Part shown: in pieces, positions 1 to 8,876 of the stretch
How positions within the stretch are numbered: the first letter of the stretch is position 1
Layout of the letters: every line of letters begins with the position of its first letter
Position numbers and translations under genes: made by a program
The notes under the pieces: generated by a model
Seen by the model: only the letters and a program-made list of their open reading frames with translations
Database searches by the model: none
Told to the model about the DNA's origin: nothing
Assembly (NCBI GenBank): GCA_016938675.1
Contig: JAFGUF010000039.1
Coordinates: 1-64,000 of the forward strand
DNA length: 64,000 nt
Direction: 5' to 3'
From: Clostridia bacterium
GTDB lineage: Bacteria > Bacillota > Clostridia > Christensenellales > UMGS416

Positions 1-282
1 AGCTCTGCGAACCTTACCAAGCCTTACTATCTCTATGCTGTCAATTTTAGGGGAATGTACAGGAAATGTCCTCTCCACTCCTATGCCGTAGGATACGCGG
101 CGTACGGTGAATGTCTCACGTACTGATCCGTTTTTCTTGGCTATTACTACGCCTTCGAATGCCTGTATTCTTTCCCTTGTGCCTTCTACGACCTTTACGT
201 TTACCTTTACTGTGTCGCCTATGCCGAACTCAGGGATATCGTCGCGCAGCTGCTCTAGCTCTAATGTCTTAATGTCAATCAT
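1..282 (-). CDS. rplS: 50S ribosomal protein L19 (C-terminus cut by window edge)
   Basis: Component of the large ribosomal subunit at the interface with the 30S subunit. The visible 94 residues begin [11 protein letters not shown] and contain the L19 signatures [31 protein letters not shown] and the [18 protein letters not shown] block. L19 is normally about 115 residues, so roughly 20 C-terminal residues lie beyond base 1. The start at 282 is preceded by GAGG and AAAGGA. A strong promoter lies at 374-402, so the gene is transcribed from its own start and not only from the operon behind it. Identification is secure. Confidence 0.96.
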   Translation of the reverse strand, partial: MIDIKTLELEQLRDDIPEFGIGDTVKVNVKVVEGTRERIQAFEGVVIAKKNGSVRETFTVRRVSYGIGVERTFPVHSPKIDSIEIVRLGKVRRA

Positions 283-373
283 TTTCCTTTTACCTCGTTC
301 ATAGACGTTCATTTCCCGCTTCTCGCGCCAGAGGACCGCCCGTTTTTATTGGCTGCAAATCTGCAACCAACGT

Positions 374-402
374 ATTATAACAAATAGTTTTGCCATTTGC
401 AA
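374..402 (-). promoter_or_regulatory. Sigma-A type promoter of rplS
   Basis: Read on the minus strand, TTGCAA (397-402) and a perfect TATAAT (374-379) are separated by 17 bases. The predicted start near 367 gives a leader of about 85 nt. The leader opens with a hairpin, GGTTGC-AGATTT-GCAGCC. Ribosomal protein L19 leaders are known as autoregulatory elements in Bacilli; whether this is one is inference. Confidence 0.75.
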
Positions 403-426
403 GAAAATTATGCCTTTTAAAAAGGC
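401..426 (-). terminator. Probable intrinsic terminator after yjbQ
   Basis: Just past the yjbQ stop, the minus strand has the stem GCCTTT / AAAGGC with a three-base loop (412-426), followed by ATAATTTTCTT. The stem is short and the T run is interrupted, so termination may be partial. It would separate the hisS-to-yjbQ operon from rplS. Confidence 0.5.
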
Positions 427-430
427 TTTA

Positions 431-820
431 TCATTTAATGTGAACCCAAACTTTTCTGTGCCTCGGGCCGTCATATTCGCATAAATATACGCTCTGCCAT
501 GTGCCAAGGCATAGTTCTCCGTTTTCTATTATCACCTGCAGGCTTACTCCTGTAAGGGTGGATTTCACATGGGCATCAGAGTTGCCCTCAAAGTGATGGA
601 ATTCCTCTGACTGGGGTGCAATTTTCTCCAATTGATACAGAAGGTCTCTCTTTACGTCTGGGTCGCCGTTTTCATTTATGGTTACGCCTGCCGTTGTATG
701 AGGAACAAACACAGTCATAATGCCTTCTTCTATCTTGTTGTCATTTATTATGCTTGCAAGCCTTTTTGTGATATCAATTATCTGGCACCTTTTCTGGGTG
801 GCCACTTCCAATTCATGCAT
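431..820 (-). CDS. yjbQ: YjbQ / UPF0047 family protein
   Basis: Small cytosolic protein of the YjbQ (UPF0047) family; members have been reported to have weak thiamine-phosphate synthase activity, and the physiological role is unsettled. At 129 residues it has the usual family length. Visible family motifs are VPHTTAGVTINEN (residues about 39-51, with the conserved His-Thr-Thr), DAHVKSTLTG (about 82-91), and the C-terminal LGTWQSVYLCEYDGPR block. It lies 23 bases behind glyA and is the last gene of the hisS operon, ahead of a probable terminator. Context adds nothing specific about its substrate. Confidence 0.9.
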   Translation of the reverse strand: MHELEVATQKRCQIIDITKRLASIINDNKIEEGIMTVFVPHTTAGVTINENGDPDVKRDLLYQLEKIAPQSEEFHHFEGNSDAHVKSTLTGVSLQVIIENGELCLGTWQSVYLCEYDGPRHRKVWVHIK

Positions 821-843
821 TTATGGCTCCTTATAAAATAATC

Positions 844-2097
844 CTACTCTGTTATTTTTCCGTTATAGAGTTCATATTTATTGCAAAGCTCTATTACCTG
901 CTCTTTAACCTGCGGCAGGCAGCTTTCGCCTTCTTTTATAACCCTTGCTATCAGCTTACCCACAATTTCCATAGCATCCTCTTTCATGCCTCTGGATGTA
1001 AGAGCCGGCGTGCCTACCCTGATTCCCGATGTTATAAACGGGCTTCTCTCTTCAAATGGTATTGTGTTCTTATTGACTGTTATGTTTGCTTCTCCCAGCA
1101 TAGCTTCCAGTTCTTTGCCTGTTACTTCTGTATTTCTAAGGTCAATCAGCATCAGGTGGTTGTCTGTTCCGTCTGATACCAGCTTGATTCCCTCTTTTTT
1201 CAATGCTTCTGCCAATGCCTGCGCATTATCGATTATCTGCTTTTGGTATGCCATAAATTCGTCAGTCAGCGCTTCCTTAAAAGCTACTGCTTTCGCGGCT
1301 ATTATGTGCATCAGCGGGCCGCCCTGAGTCCCTGGGAAGATTGCGCTGTCTATTTTTTTTGCATACTCAGCCTTGCACATTATCATTCCGCCCCTTGGGC
1401 CGCGCAGTGTTTTGTGAGTAGTTGTTGTCACGAAGTCTGCATAAGGCACAGGGTTCGGGTGCAGCCCCGCTGCCACCAGCCCTGCTATATGCGCCATGTC
1501 AACCATCAGGTATGCCCCTGATTCATCTGCAATGTCCCTGAATTTCTTGAAATCAATTGTCCTAGGGTAGGCACTCGCTCCGGCAACTATCATTTTCGGC
1601 TTGGATTCCAGTGCCAGTTTTCTTAGCTCATCGTAATCAATTGTTTCCGTGTCTTTATTTACGCCATATGGAACAATATTAAAATATTTTCCGGATATAT
1701 TAACCGGGCTGCCATGTGTCAGGTGACCGCCGTGGGATAAGTTCATGCCCAGTATTGTATCTCCCGGATTAAGCATTGCAAAGTAAACTGCAGTGTTTGC
1801 CTGCGCTCCTGAATGGGGCTGTACGTTTACATGGTCACATCCAAATAGCTGCTTAGCTCTGTCCCTTGCCAGATTCTCTGCTACATCTACGAATTCACAT
1901 CCGCCATAGTACCTTTTGCCCGGATATCCTTCCGCATATTTGTTTGTAAGGTGCGTTCCGGCAGCTGCCAGCACTGCTGGGCTTACAAAATTCTCCGAGG
2001 CGATAAGCTCCAAATGCTCTCTCTGCCTTTTCAGTTCTGCTTCCACAGCGTCAGCTATTTCGCTGTCCACTGCTCTGATTTCTTTGATATCAATCAT
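844..2097 (-). CDS. glyA: Serine hydroxymethyltransferase
   Basis: PLP enzyme interconverting serine and glycine with tetrahydrofolate, the main source of one-carbon units; it links to folD at 49430. At 417 residues it has the standard bacterial length. Visible are SENFVS (34-39), the substrate and cofactor region [15 protein letters not shown], the [12 protein letters not shown] block and the PLP-lysine motif [14 protein letters not shown] with Lys229. A strong AGGAGG ribosome site precedes the ATG. Part of the hisS-aspS-tcdA-orf-rseC-glyA-yjbQ run, with a 77-base gap upstream that could hold an internal promoter. Confidence 0.98.
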   Translation of the reverse strand: MIDIKEIRAVDSEIADAVEAELKRQREHLELIASENFVSPAVLAAAGTHLTNKYAEGYPGKRYYGGCEFVDVAENLARDRAKQLFGCDHVNVQPHSGAQANTAVYFAMLNPGDTILGMNLSHGGHLTHGSPVNISGKYFNIVPYGVNKDTETIDYDELRKLALESKPKMIVAGASAYPRTIDFKKFRDIADESGAYLMVDMAHIAGLVAAGLHPNPVPYADFVTTTTHKTLRGPRGGMIMCKAEYAKKIDSAIFPGTQGGPLMHIIAAKAVAFKEALTDEFMAYQKQIIDNAQALAEALKKEGIKLVSDGTDNHLMLIDLRNTEVTGKELEAMLGEANITVNKNTIPFEERSPFITSGIRVGTPALTSRGMKEDAMEIVGKLIARVIKEGESCLPQVKEQVIELCNKYELYNGKITE

Positions 2098-2174
2098 TTT
2101 GGCCTCCTGACTATATATAAAAATTTATTTAGTACTAATTGAATAGTGCATCCCGGCACTTATACAAACTGATT

Positions 2175-2606
2175 CTATATCTTCGTATATTTCATATACT
2201 TTTTCTTTATTTTCTCAAAATACCCGTCATACCTTTTCAGCACAAAATATGTGCCTACGCATAATGTGAATCCTATAAGTGCCGCAAGCAGCTGCCCATA
2301 GCCATCGTTGAAAAATATTGACGATATTCCTATGCCGGCAAGCAGCATTACAAGGGGAATGCCATACAGCAGAAAGGCCGACAAAAGAAAAAACTTTTCG
2401 TCCACATATACGCCCACTGCCTCGCCTTTTTCAACCTGTTCCTCATAATCAAACTCTAAAAACATTTCACCAGTTTCTTTAAGCAGTCCGCATGCTTCGC
2501 ATTTTCCACATGCTGACGACCTTCTGAATATCACGGTTACCCTGTTGTCCTTTATTTCTTTTACCACTCCTAGCGGATGGTCTTTTACTAATTCCTTATT
2601 ACTCAT
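2175..2606 (-). CDS. rseC: SoxR-reducing system protein RseC family
   Basis: Small membrane protein of the RseC/MucC family; in enterobacteria RseC works with the Rsx/Rnf membrane electron-transfer complex, and a link to redox regulation in Clostridia is inferred only. The 143 residues contain an N-terminal soluble part with the cysteine cluster C33-x2-C36-x2-C39 (ACGKCEACG), typical of the family, and two hydrophobic helices at about 72-100 and 103-125. The basic C-terminus ends in the cytosol. No Rnf gene lies in this window. The gene sits 27 bases after the unknown gene at 2634. Confidence 0.8.
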   Translation of the reverse strand: MSNKELVKDHPLGVVKEIKDNRVTVIFRRSSACGKCEACGLLKETGEMFLEFDYEEQVEKGEAVGVYVDEKFFLLSAFLLYGIPLVMLLAGIGISSIFFNDGYGQLLAALIGFTLCVGTYFVLKRYDGYFEKIKKKYMKYTKI

Positions 2607-2633
2607 TTTTCTATCCTTTTTACTTGTAAGCCT

Positions 2634-3218
2634 TTAGACAAGAGCGTTTTGTGGCTCTGTGTCTTCCGTTATATTTAGTTCTATCATTCCGTCAATAATA
2701 GCTGAAAACAGATTGTACCATGACTTTAATATCTCAATATCTTTTACTACACCTGTCACTGTCTGGTTCAGCACGCTTTCTTTGTATGTCATTTCTGTAT
2801 TGTCGTAGAATTTCTTTTCAACACTCAAATTAAGGTTCTTAACGCCTATGAGCATCTCCTTAATACTTGGCTTTGAAAACAAATCTACCGCCAAGTATTC
2901 AACTGGGCTCTTTATTATCAGCTTGTCGTCCACCTGTGCGTCGCCTATTTCAATGTCCGGCATCCCTAGCGCTTTTGCTATCTTCTGAAAAAAACCTTCT
3001 TTATATATTTTGAATCTGAATTCTTCTTTGTTTATAAATACTGTTCTCATGCGCGTATATGTTATTGTGCTTTTGCCAGTAGAGACCGTATATGTATCAA
3101 TAAGAAACCTGAAACTTTTGTAGTTAAGCTCAACTTTAGGTACTTTTAATAATTTCGTAGCAATATAGTTTCCGCCCATTTCATCAGCGAGTAGCTTCCA
3201 ACTGTCTTTTTGATTCAT
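2634..3218 (-). CDS. Hypothetical protein between tcdA and rseC
   Basis: I do not recognise this 194-residue protein. It has no signal peptide or clear membrane helix and is probably cytosolic. It opens with WKLLADEMGGNYI, followed by alternating beta-type stretches such as TYTVSTGKSTITYTRMR and FRFKIYKEGFFQKIAKALG, and ends with a helix near LKSWYNLFSAIIDGM. The pattern suggests a mixed alpha/beta domain. Its start codon overlaps the tcdA stop by four bases, so the two are translationally coupled. It could be a partner of tcdA or a passenger in the synthetase operon; no function can be given. Confidence 0.75.
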   Translation of the reverse strand: MNQKDSWKLLADEMGGNYIATKLLKVPKVELNYKSFRFLIDTYTVSTGKSTITYTRMRTVFINKEEFRFKIYKEGFFQKIAKALGMPDIEIGDAQVDDKLIIKSPVEYLAVDLFSKPSIKEMLIGVKNLNLSVEKKFYDNTEMTYKESVLNQTVTGVVKDIEILKSWYNLFSAIIDGMIELNITEDTEPQNALV

Positions 3219-3904
3219 ATTTGTTCCTCTCTCTTGTTTTCTATCAACGCGTGCACCACATATTCACTCAGCAGCAGACCACATGCTCCAACGGAAAACA
3301 TCGCGCTGCCTATTGTGTCCTCCGCCTTCATTGGCTTCTCCTTTGAATATACCACATCCAGGCTGTCTATGCCTCTTTCTTTTAGCAGTCTGCGCATTTT
3401 CTTTGCCAGAGGGTCATTAAATGTCCTGAATATATCCGCCGCTTCAAACATATTCCCGTGATGCCGAAGCCCTGCGCCCATAGAAGAAATTATCTTTATT
3501 CCCTTTTCCTTGCACATGCATATCAAATCAACTTTATTCGGCACATTGTCAATTGCATCCACAACATAATCAACATGCTCACCAAGCAGAAAATTATCTT
3601 CAGCCGTCCAGTTTTTATCTATTGCTTTTATTTCAGCAGCAGGGTTAATATCCTCCAGGCGGGTTTTTAGCGCAATCGCCTTATTAACCCCTATCGTTGA
3701 CTGCAGTGCAGCTATCTGCCTGTTTATGTTGCTGGGCTCCACTTTGTCGCCGTCACATATATATAAAGTGCCAATCCCGCTTCTTGTCAGGCTCTCTGCA
3801 CATATTCCCCCTACTCCGCCGAGGCCAATTACGGCAACGGATGAGCCGCACAGAATATCTGTGTTTTTTTGCCCGATCAGTATCTCTAGCCTGCTTAAGT
3901 CCAC
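3215..3904 (-). CDS. tcdA: tRNA threonylcarbamoyladenosine dehydratase
   Basis: E1-like ATP-dependent enzyme that cyclises t6A at position 37 of ANN-decoding tRNAs to ct6A. The 229 residues show the ThiF/HesA/MoeB fold: nucleotide loop G27-x-G29-G30-V31-G32, the DGDKVEPSNINRQ ATP/Mg segment, and the VVDAIDNVPNKVDLI and VYSKEKP regions seen in TcdA (YgdL/CsdL). Other ThiF-family activators carry a C-terminal cysteine motif that I do not see here, which supports TcdA. It starts three bases after aspS, giving a tRNA-charging and tRNA-modification operon. Confidence 0.9.
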   Translation of the reverse strand: MDLSRLEILIGQKNTDILCGSSVAVIGLGGVGGICAESLTRSGIGTLYICDGDKVEPSNINRQIAALQSTIGVNKAIALKTRLEDINPAAEIKAIDKNWTAEDNFLLGEHVDYVVDAIDNVPNKVDLICMCKEKGIKIISSMGAGLRHHGNMFEAADIFRTFNDPLAKKMRRLLKERGIDSLDVVYSKEKPMKAEDTIGSAMFSVGACGLLLSEYVVHALIENKREEQI

Positions 3905-3907
3905 TTT

Positions 3908-5689
3908 CTAGCCCTTCTTTTTCTCTACAACTGCAATCCCCAGTTCATCCAGCTGCGCTTCGCTGACTAAGCTTGGAGCGTCTGTCATCAGGCATGCAGC
4001 AGATTTTATTTTAGGGAACGCTATGGCATCGCGGATGTTGTCGCTCTTTGTCATAACCATTATCATTCTGTCCAGTCCGTACGCCAGCCCGCCATGAGGA
4101 GGCGTTCCATATTTGAACGCGTTAAGCAGAAATCCAAACTGATTATTTGCCTGCTCTTTAGTAAATCCCAGCGCTTCAAATACCTTTTCCTGAACCTCCG
4201 CCTTATGTATCCTTATGCTGCCTCCGCCTATCTCGTTGCCGTTCAGCACGATGTCATATGCCTTTGCCCTCACCTTTTCAGGGGCAGTCTCAAGCAAATC
4301 AAAGTCCTCATCCATCGGCGAACAGAAAGGATGGTGCTTGGCTGTATACCTTCCCTGCTCCTCGTTATATTCAAGAAGCGGAAAGTCCACAACCCACAAG
4401 AAATTATACTTATCATTGTCTATCAGGTTAAGCTTCCTTGCAACCTCCAGCCTCAGCTGGCCCATGGCATTCAGCGCCCTTTCCCATTCATCTGCGACAA
4501 TCAGTATTATGTCTCCTGCTTTGGCTGCAAGTTTATCAATGATGCTTTTTATTTCTTCTTCGCTTAGGAATTTTGCAATAGGCGAGCGTACCTCATTTTC
4601 ATCTATTGCTATCCATGCCAGCCCCTTGGCTCCGTATAGCTTTGCAACATCTGCCAGCTTGTCGATTTCTTTGCGGGAAAACCCTGCCTGGCTGGCGTTT
4701 ATTGCGCATACTGTGCCGCCTGCCTCGCAAGCATCTGTAAATACCTTAAATCCGCATTTTTCCACCAAGTCATTAATTATAGATATTTTCATGTCAAATC
4801 TAGTGTCCGGCTTATCGGAGCCATATGTTTCCATGGCGTCCTTGAATGTAAGCCTTCTGAATGGAATTTCAATTTCCATGTCCATTGTTTCGCGGAACAC
4901 ATGCTTCAAAAGCCTTTCATTGACACTAATTACATCTTCCATGTCAACAAAAGACATCTCCATGTCTATCTGGGTAAATTCCGGCTGCCTGTCGGCTCTT
5001 AGGTCCTCATCCCGGAAGCACCTTGCCAGCTGATAATATTTGTCAAATCCCGCCACCATCAGCAACTGCTTAAATAGCTGCGGCGACTGGGGTAGCGCAT
5101 AGAATGAGCTTTCGTGTATCCTTGAAGGCACAAGGTAGTCTCTCGCCCCTTCCGGAGTGGATTTCGTTAGTATAGGCGTTTCGATATCTATAAATCCGTC
5201 TTTATCCAGAAAGCTGCGCACCGATGATGCTACCTGAGCCTTTTTCATTATTGTGCTGCGCACCTTTTCCCTGCGCAGGTCCAGATACCTATACTGCAGC
5301 CTAAGAGTCTCCGATACTGTCTCATCCTCTATTCCAAAAGGCGGTGTCTCTGATTTGTTTAATATCTCAATTTCTTCTGCTATTACTTCTATTTCGCCGG
5401 TCTTAAGGTCGCGGTTTATGTTCTTTTCATCCCGCAGTTCTACATTGCCGGATACTTTTATTACGTATTCGCTTCTCAGGTCGGATGCCACATTCAGCAG
5501 CTTTTCGTCCCTTGCGCTGTCGAATACCACCTGAACTATGCCGGTTCTGTCGCGCAGCCACAAAAATATCAGCGAGCCTAAATCTCTGCGGCGCTGCACC
5601 CATCCTAATAGTACAACCTTTTTGCCTTTTTCGGCGGCAGTCACTTCGCCGCACATATTGGTTCTGCCAAATGAATTACTTACCAGCAT
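3908..5689 (-). CDS. aspS: Aspartyl-tRNA synthetase
   Basis: Class IIb synthetase of bacterial type, 593 residues, with the N-terminal OB anticodon-binding fold, the catalytic core and the GAD insertion. Motif 2 is FRDEDLRADRQPEFTQIDME and motif 3 GLAYGLDRMIMVM near the C-terminus; the YALPQSPQLFKQLLM loop is intact. The anticodon-domain segment RRRDLGSLIF carries Leu as in the discriminating E. coli enzyme. The start overlaps the end of hisS by 14 bases, the common hisS-aspS pairing of Firmicutes. Confidence 0.98.
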   Translation of the reverse strand: MLVSNSFGRTNMCGEVTAAEKGKKVVLLGWVQRRRDLGSLIFLWLRDRTGIVQVVFDSARDEKLLNVASDLRSEYVIKVSGNVELRDEKNINRDLKTGEIEVIAEEIEILNKSETPPFGIEDETVSETLRLQYRYLDLRREKVRSTIMKKAQVASSVRSFLDKDGFIDIETPILTKSTPEGARDYLVPSRIHESSFYALPQSPQLFKQLLMVAGFDKYYQLARCFRDEDLRADRQPEFTQIDMEMSFVDMEDVISVNERLLKHVFRETMDMEIEIPFRRLTFKDAMETYGSDKPDTRFDMKISIINDLVEKCGFKVFTDACEAGGTVCAINASQAGFSRKEIDKLADVAKLYGAKGLAWIAIDENEVRSPIAKFLSEEEIKSIIDKLAAKAGDIILIVADEWERALNAMGQLRLEVARKLNLIDNDKYNFLWVVDFPLLEYNEEQGRYTAKHHPFCSPMDEDFDLLETAPEKVRAKAYDIVLNGNEIGGGSIRIHKAEVQEKVFEALGFTKEQANNQFGFLLNAFKYGTPPHGGLAYGLDRMIMVMTKSDNIRDAIAFPKIKSAACLMTDAPSLVSEAQLDELGIAVVEKKKG

Positions 5690-6944
5690 TGTGTATCTCT
5701 CCTGCTATATTTTCTATTTTTATCTTTGCTTCATTGCCTTCTATCATATCTTTAAGCAATGCGTTGCCCTCTTTTATGTCTTCATCCCATAATATGGCTA
5801 CATGCCTGCAGCTTAACTTATTGGCATACTTCATCTGCGCCTTAAGCGATCTTTTTATGTGCGGTGCTTCCACCTTTATGCCTTCTCCGCGCAGCTGCCT
5901 TGCAATGCTCATAGCCTTTATTATGGCGTCGTCTTCCACCGCTGCAAGATAAATATCCACGTTCTTAGGTTCAGGTATATCAACGCCGTCATTTTCCATG
6001 ACCAGAAGCAGCCTTTCCATGCCCATGCCGAAGCCCGCCGCCGGAGTGGGCTTGCCGCCGATTTCCTCTACTAGCTTGTTGTATCTGCCGCCGCCGCATA
6101 CCGTGCCCTGCGCTCCTATTGAATTGGTTATTATCTCGAATACAGTTCTTGTGTAGTAATCAAGGCCTCTCACAATTCTCGGATTAACTGTGTATTTTAT
6201 TTTTGTGCTATCTAATGCTTTTTTCAGCTGTCCGAAGTGCTCCGCGCAGTCCTCGCAGAGATAATCAATGGTGGACGGCGCATTGGCAACCACAGTGCTG
6301 CAGCTTTCGTTTTTGCAGTCTAATATCCTCAAAGGGTTCTTTTCGTATCTGTCTTTGCATGAATTGCACATAGAGTCTATTGATGCGCCGATATGCTTCA
6401 GCAGGGCTTCATTGTATTTAGGCCTGCACTTTTCGCAGCCGATTGAGTTGATGTTGAGCTCCAGGTTGCCTACTCCAAGCCTTTTGAATAGGTCAAGCGC
6501 GATTGTTATTATTTCAGCATCAATTGTAGCTTCCTCCGAGCCGAACATCTCCACGCCGAACTGGTGGTGCTCCCTATATCTGCCTGCCTGCGGCTTTTCG
6601 TACCTGAAAACAGGCGAATTAAGATAATACATTTTGATAGGCATAGGGTTATTAAAGATGCTGTTTTGTATAAAACTTCTGGCTACTCCCGCCGTCCCTT
6701 CGGGCTTTAATGTTATGCTTCTTCCGCCCTTATCCTCGAATGTGTACATTTCCTTATTGACTATATCTGTAGTGTCCCCTACCCCGCGCAGAAAAAGCTC
6801 CGTATGTTCAAATGTCGGAACTCTTACTTCACTGCAGTTATACAGGTCACAAACTTCTCTCATCTGTTGCTCTATGTACTGCCATTTGTAGCTTTCCTCA
6901 GGCAATACATCATTGGTGCCCTTCGGGGCGTTAGTAATCAGCAT
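5676..6944 (-). CDS. hisS: Histidyl-tRNA synthetase
   Basis: Class II synthetase, 422 residues. Visible are the N-terminal PKGTNDVLPEES, motif 2 FRYEKPQAGRYREHHQFG, the histidine-specific RGLDYYTRTVFEI and GGGRYNKL signatures, and a C-terminal anticodon-binding domain. A cysteine-rich insertion (CEKCRPKYN, then CNSCKDRYE, then LCEDC) lies before the RGLDYY motif, as in many Firmicute HisRS. First gene of the seven-gene minus-strand operon; the leader is only about 20 nt and holds no T-box. AGAGGG precedes the ATG. Confidence 0.97.
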   Translation of the reverse strand: MLITNAPKGTNDVLPEESYKWQYIEQQMREVCDLYNCSEVRVPTFEHTELFLRGVGDTTDIVNKEMYTFEDKGGRSITLKPEGTAGVARSFIQNSIFNNPMPIKMYYLNSPVFRYEKPQAGRYREHHQFGVEMFGSEEATIDAEIITIALDLFKRLGVGNLELNINSIGCEKCRPKYNEALLKHIGASIDSMCNSCKDRYEKNPLRILDCKNESCSTVVANAPSTIDYLCEDCAEHFGQLKKALDSTKIKYTVNPRIVRGLDYYTRTVFEIITNSIGAQGTVCGGGRYNKLVEEIGGKPTPAAGFGMGMERLLLVMENDGVDIPEPKNVDIYLAAVEDDAIIKAMSIARQLRGEGIKVEAPHIKRSLKAQMKYANKLSCRHVAILWDEDIKEGNALLKDMIEGNEAKIKIENIAGEIHNAGK

Positions 6945-6973
6945 ATTTTCCCTCTTTTTTTTAGTTTTCGTTC

Positions 6974-6982
6974 ATTATAGCA
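6974..6982 (-). promoter_or_regulatory. Extended -10 promoter of hisS
   Basis: The minus strand reads TGC-TATAAT (TATAAT at 6974-6979), an extended -10 with a perfect hexamer about 30 bases ahead of the hisS start. No good -35 is visible 17 bases upstream, as is usual for extended -10 promoters. Confidence 0.6.
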
Positions 6983-7061
6983 TATTTCTTTGATAATAAA
7001 AATAAAATAAAGCATTATATAATTTATATATACATTGCGTTTTTATCATTCATCTGCGCCC

Positions 7062-7092
7062 TTATTTTAATAAAAATACTTTATTAAAATAA
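7062..7092. repeat. Perfect 13-bp AT-only inverted repeat
   Basis: TTATTTTAATAAA (7062-7074), loop AATAC, TTTATTAAAATAA (7080-7092), with no mismatch. It lies between the divergent hisS and vanW promoters. It could be a bidirectional terminator-like hairpin, a regulator site or simply a cruciform; no protein is known to me for this sequence. Confidence 0.8.
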
Positions 7093-7131
7093 ACAAAAAT
7101 TGATAATGAAAATCTAATATTCAGAACGAAT

Positions 7132-7159
7132 TTGAAAAAAACATAAAATGGTATATAAT
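7132..7159 (+). promoter_or_regulatory. Promoter of the VanW-family gene
   Basis: TTGAAA (7132-7137) and TATAAT (7154-7159) are 16 bases apart. The leader then carries ATTTATGC (7167-7174) and its complement GCATAAAT (7194-7201), able to form an 8-bp hairpin ahead of the GGGAGG ribosome site. Confidence 0.7.
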
Positions 7160-7228
7160 ATAATAGATTTATGCAAAGTTGTTTTTGAAATTCGCATAAA
7201 TAATCTAAATTCATCCGGGAGGATATAA

Positions 7229-8872
7229 ATGTCATTTGACGATATAAATAGAAATAATAACACTGAAGAAAAAATCAATAATGAAACCATGCAGGGTGCA
7301 ATAATTCCAGCAGCAGTGAACGGATACAAAAAGGCACCTGTCAGAAAAAAGCTTACCCCTGTGGCGGCATCCATATTAATAGTATGCCTGCTAATAATTG
7401 CCGCACTTGCGGGAATATATTTGTATAGTTTCCTTCAAAATGAAAAATACAGCGAAGTCATTGATAAGGACACATTCTATGAAGGCATATACATAGACAA
7501 TATCAATTTAACCGGCCTCACAAAGGCTGAAGCCATCACAAAAGTCAATTCTCAGCTTAAGGCAGACGAAGGCGACATCATTGTTACTGTAATATGGGAT
7601 GAAAACGAGAAGTACACCTATACAGCAGAGGATGTTAATGTATCCTACAATACCAGCGAGATAATTGAGGAGGCCTATAACCTTGGAAGGAGCGGATCAG
7701 ACTCTGAAAGGTATAACCTGGTGCTTTCGCTCGCTGAAAATAATGTACATATGAATACAACACGCACCATCGACCCATCCCCCATAGAAGACGAAGTTCG
7801 TGAGATAGCGCTTTCTAAGTCAACCATGGCATCGGAGCCCGCAGTTGCATTCCATCCGGATAAAAACATGCCAAAAGAGCAGTGGTTTTCCTATGATGAC
7901 CCTGTGCCGGGAATACAGACCGATGATGAGGCTCTCTGGCAAATGACGAAAGATGCATTCACAGAGCAGACATTCGGCGAAATAGAAGTTCCTAAATGGG
8001 AGATACTCCCTGAAACCAATCTGGATTACAGAGAAATTACGCAGCTTATTGTTTCTTTCAAGACAGTCCAGGCCCGAAACTCAAACAGAGAGCACAACAT
8101 AGCTCTTGCCTGCTCGCTGATTAACGGCTCTGTTGTTCTTCCGGGTGAGGAATTCTCCATGAATAATACAACGGGGCAGCGAACAGCCGCGGCAGGATTC
8201 AAGGAAGCGAACACTATAATCGACGGAAACGAACTTGTGCCGGATATTGCAGGAGGCGTATGCCAGGTGTCGGGCACTCTCTTTAACGCAGCTCTGCTGT
8301 CAGACCTTGAAATAACCGAGAGATTCCACCACTCCTTTGAACTGGGATATCTGAAAAGAGGCCGCGACGCAACAGTTAACTACGGCACTGCAGACCTTAA
8401 GTTCGTAAATACTCTGGATCATCCTATCTATATCGCAATGTATACTGACGGGCTCAATGTGTACGCTGAAATATACGGCCCTCCACTTGAAAACTGCGAC
8501 CATATATCGATATGGGTTAAAACTATAAATACAATACCCGTGGGCGACCCTGTATACGTCAAGGATTCTACCGTACCGGTAGGCGGCGAGCCTGTATTCA
8601 TTGAGGGGCGTCAGGGCATAACATGTGAAGTGTATAAAATATATAATGATAAAGACGGAAATCAAATAGGCAGCGAATATCTCTACACTGACGTGTATAA
8701 GCACTTTTACCCGGAAATCAGAGTTAATCCCAGTGATTATGAAGGATATATCAATCCTACTCCTGAGCCAACTGATGAGCCTACCCCGTCGCCTTCCACA
8801 TCATCATCAGCTACAGCTTCACCAACGGCATCTCCCTCGCCGACGCCGGATGAAGGCAGTGCTATAGGATAG
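7229..8872 (+). CDS. VanW family protein, membrane-anchored
   Basis: Extracytoplasmic protein of the VanW family, 547 residues. A cytosolic tail of about 40 residues precedes one membrane helix (SILIVCLLIIAALAGIYLYSF, about 49-69). An outside region resembling the putative peptidoglycan-binding domain found with VanW follows (about 80-200), then the VanW domain (about 265-400) with GSVVLPGEEFSMN and the hallmark GGVCQVSGTLFNAAL. The C-terminus (about 510-547) is a Pro/Ser/Thr-rich tail likely to sit in the wall. VanW's molecular role is unknown; it is not evidence of vancomycin resistance by itself. The GGGAGG site fixes the ATG. Confidence 0.9.
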   Translation: MSFDDINRNNNTEEKINNETMQGAIIPAAVNGYKKAPVRKKLTPVAASILIVCLLIIAALAGIYLYSFLQNEKYSEVIDKDTFYEGIYIDNINLTGLTKAEAITKVNSQLKADEGDIIVTVIWDENEKYTYTAEDVNVSYNTSEIIEEAYNLGRSGSDSERYNLVLSLAENNVHMNTTRTIDPSPIEDEVREIALSKSTMASEPAVAFHPDKNMPKEQWFSYDDPVPGIQTDDEALWQMTKDAFTEQTFGEIEVPKWEILPETNLDYREITQLIVSFKTVQARNSNREHNIALACSLINGSVVLPGEEFSMNNTTGQRTAAAGFKEANTIIDGNELVPDIAGGVCQVSGTLFNAALLSDLEITERFHHSFELGYLKRGRDATVNYGTADLKFVNTLDHPIYIAMYTDGLNVYAEIYGPPLENCDHISIWVKTINTIPVGDPVYVKDSTVPVGGEPVFIEGRQGITCEVYKIYNDKDGNQIGSEYLYTDVYKHFYPEIRVNPSDYEGYINPTPEPTDEPTPSPSTSSSATASPTASPSPTPDEGSAIG

Positions 8873-8876
8873 AAAT

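Noticed and set aside
4215-5033. 272-codon plus-strand open frame over aspS
   Set aside because: It is the exact antisense of a conserved synthetase; its translation is Ser/Phe-rich antisense-like sequence with no ribosome site.
6945-7228. T-box or riboswitch upstream of hisS
   Set aside because: The predicted hisS leader is about 20 nt and no T-box core (TGGNACC) occurs here.
7229-8872. VanW as evidence of glycopeptide resistance
   Set aside because: No vanA/B/H/X or vanS/R genes are present; VanW-domain proteins occur widely in Clostridia without resistance.
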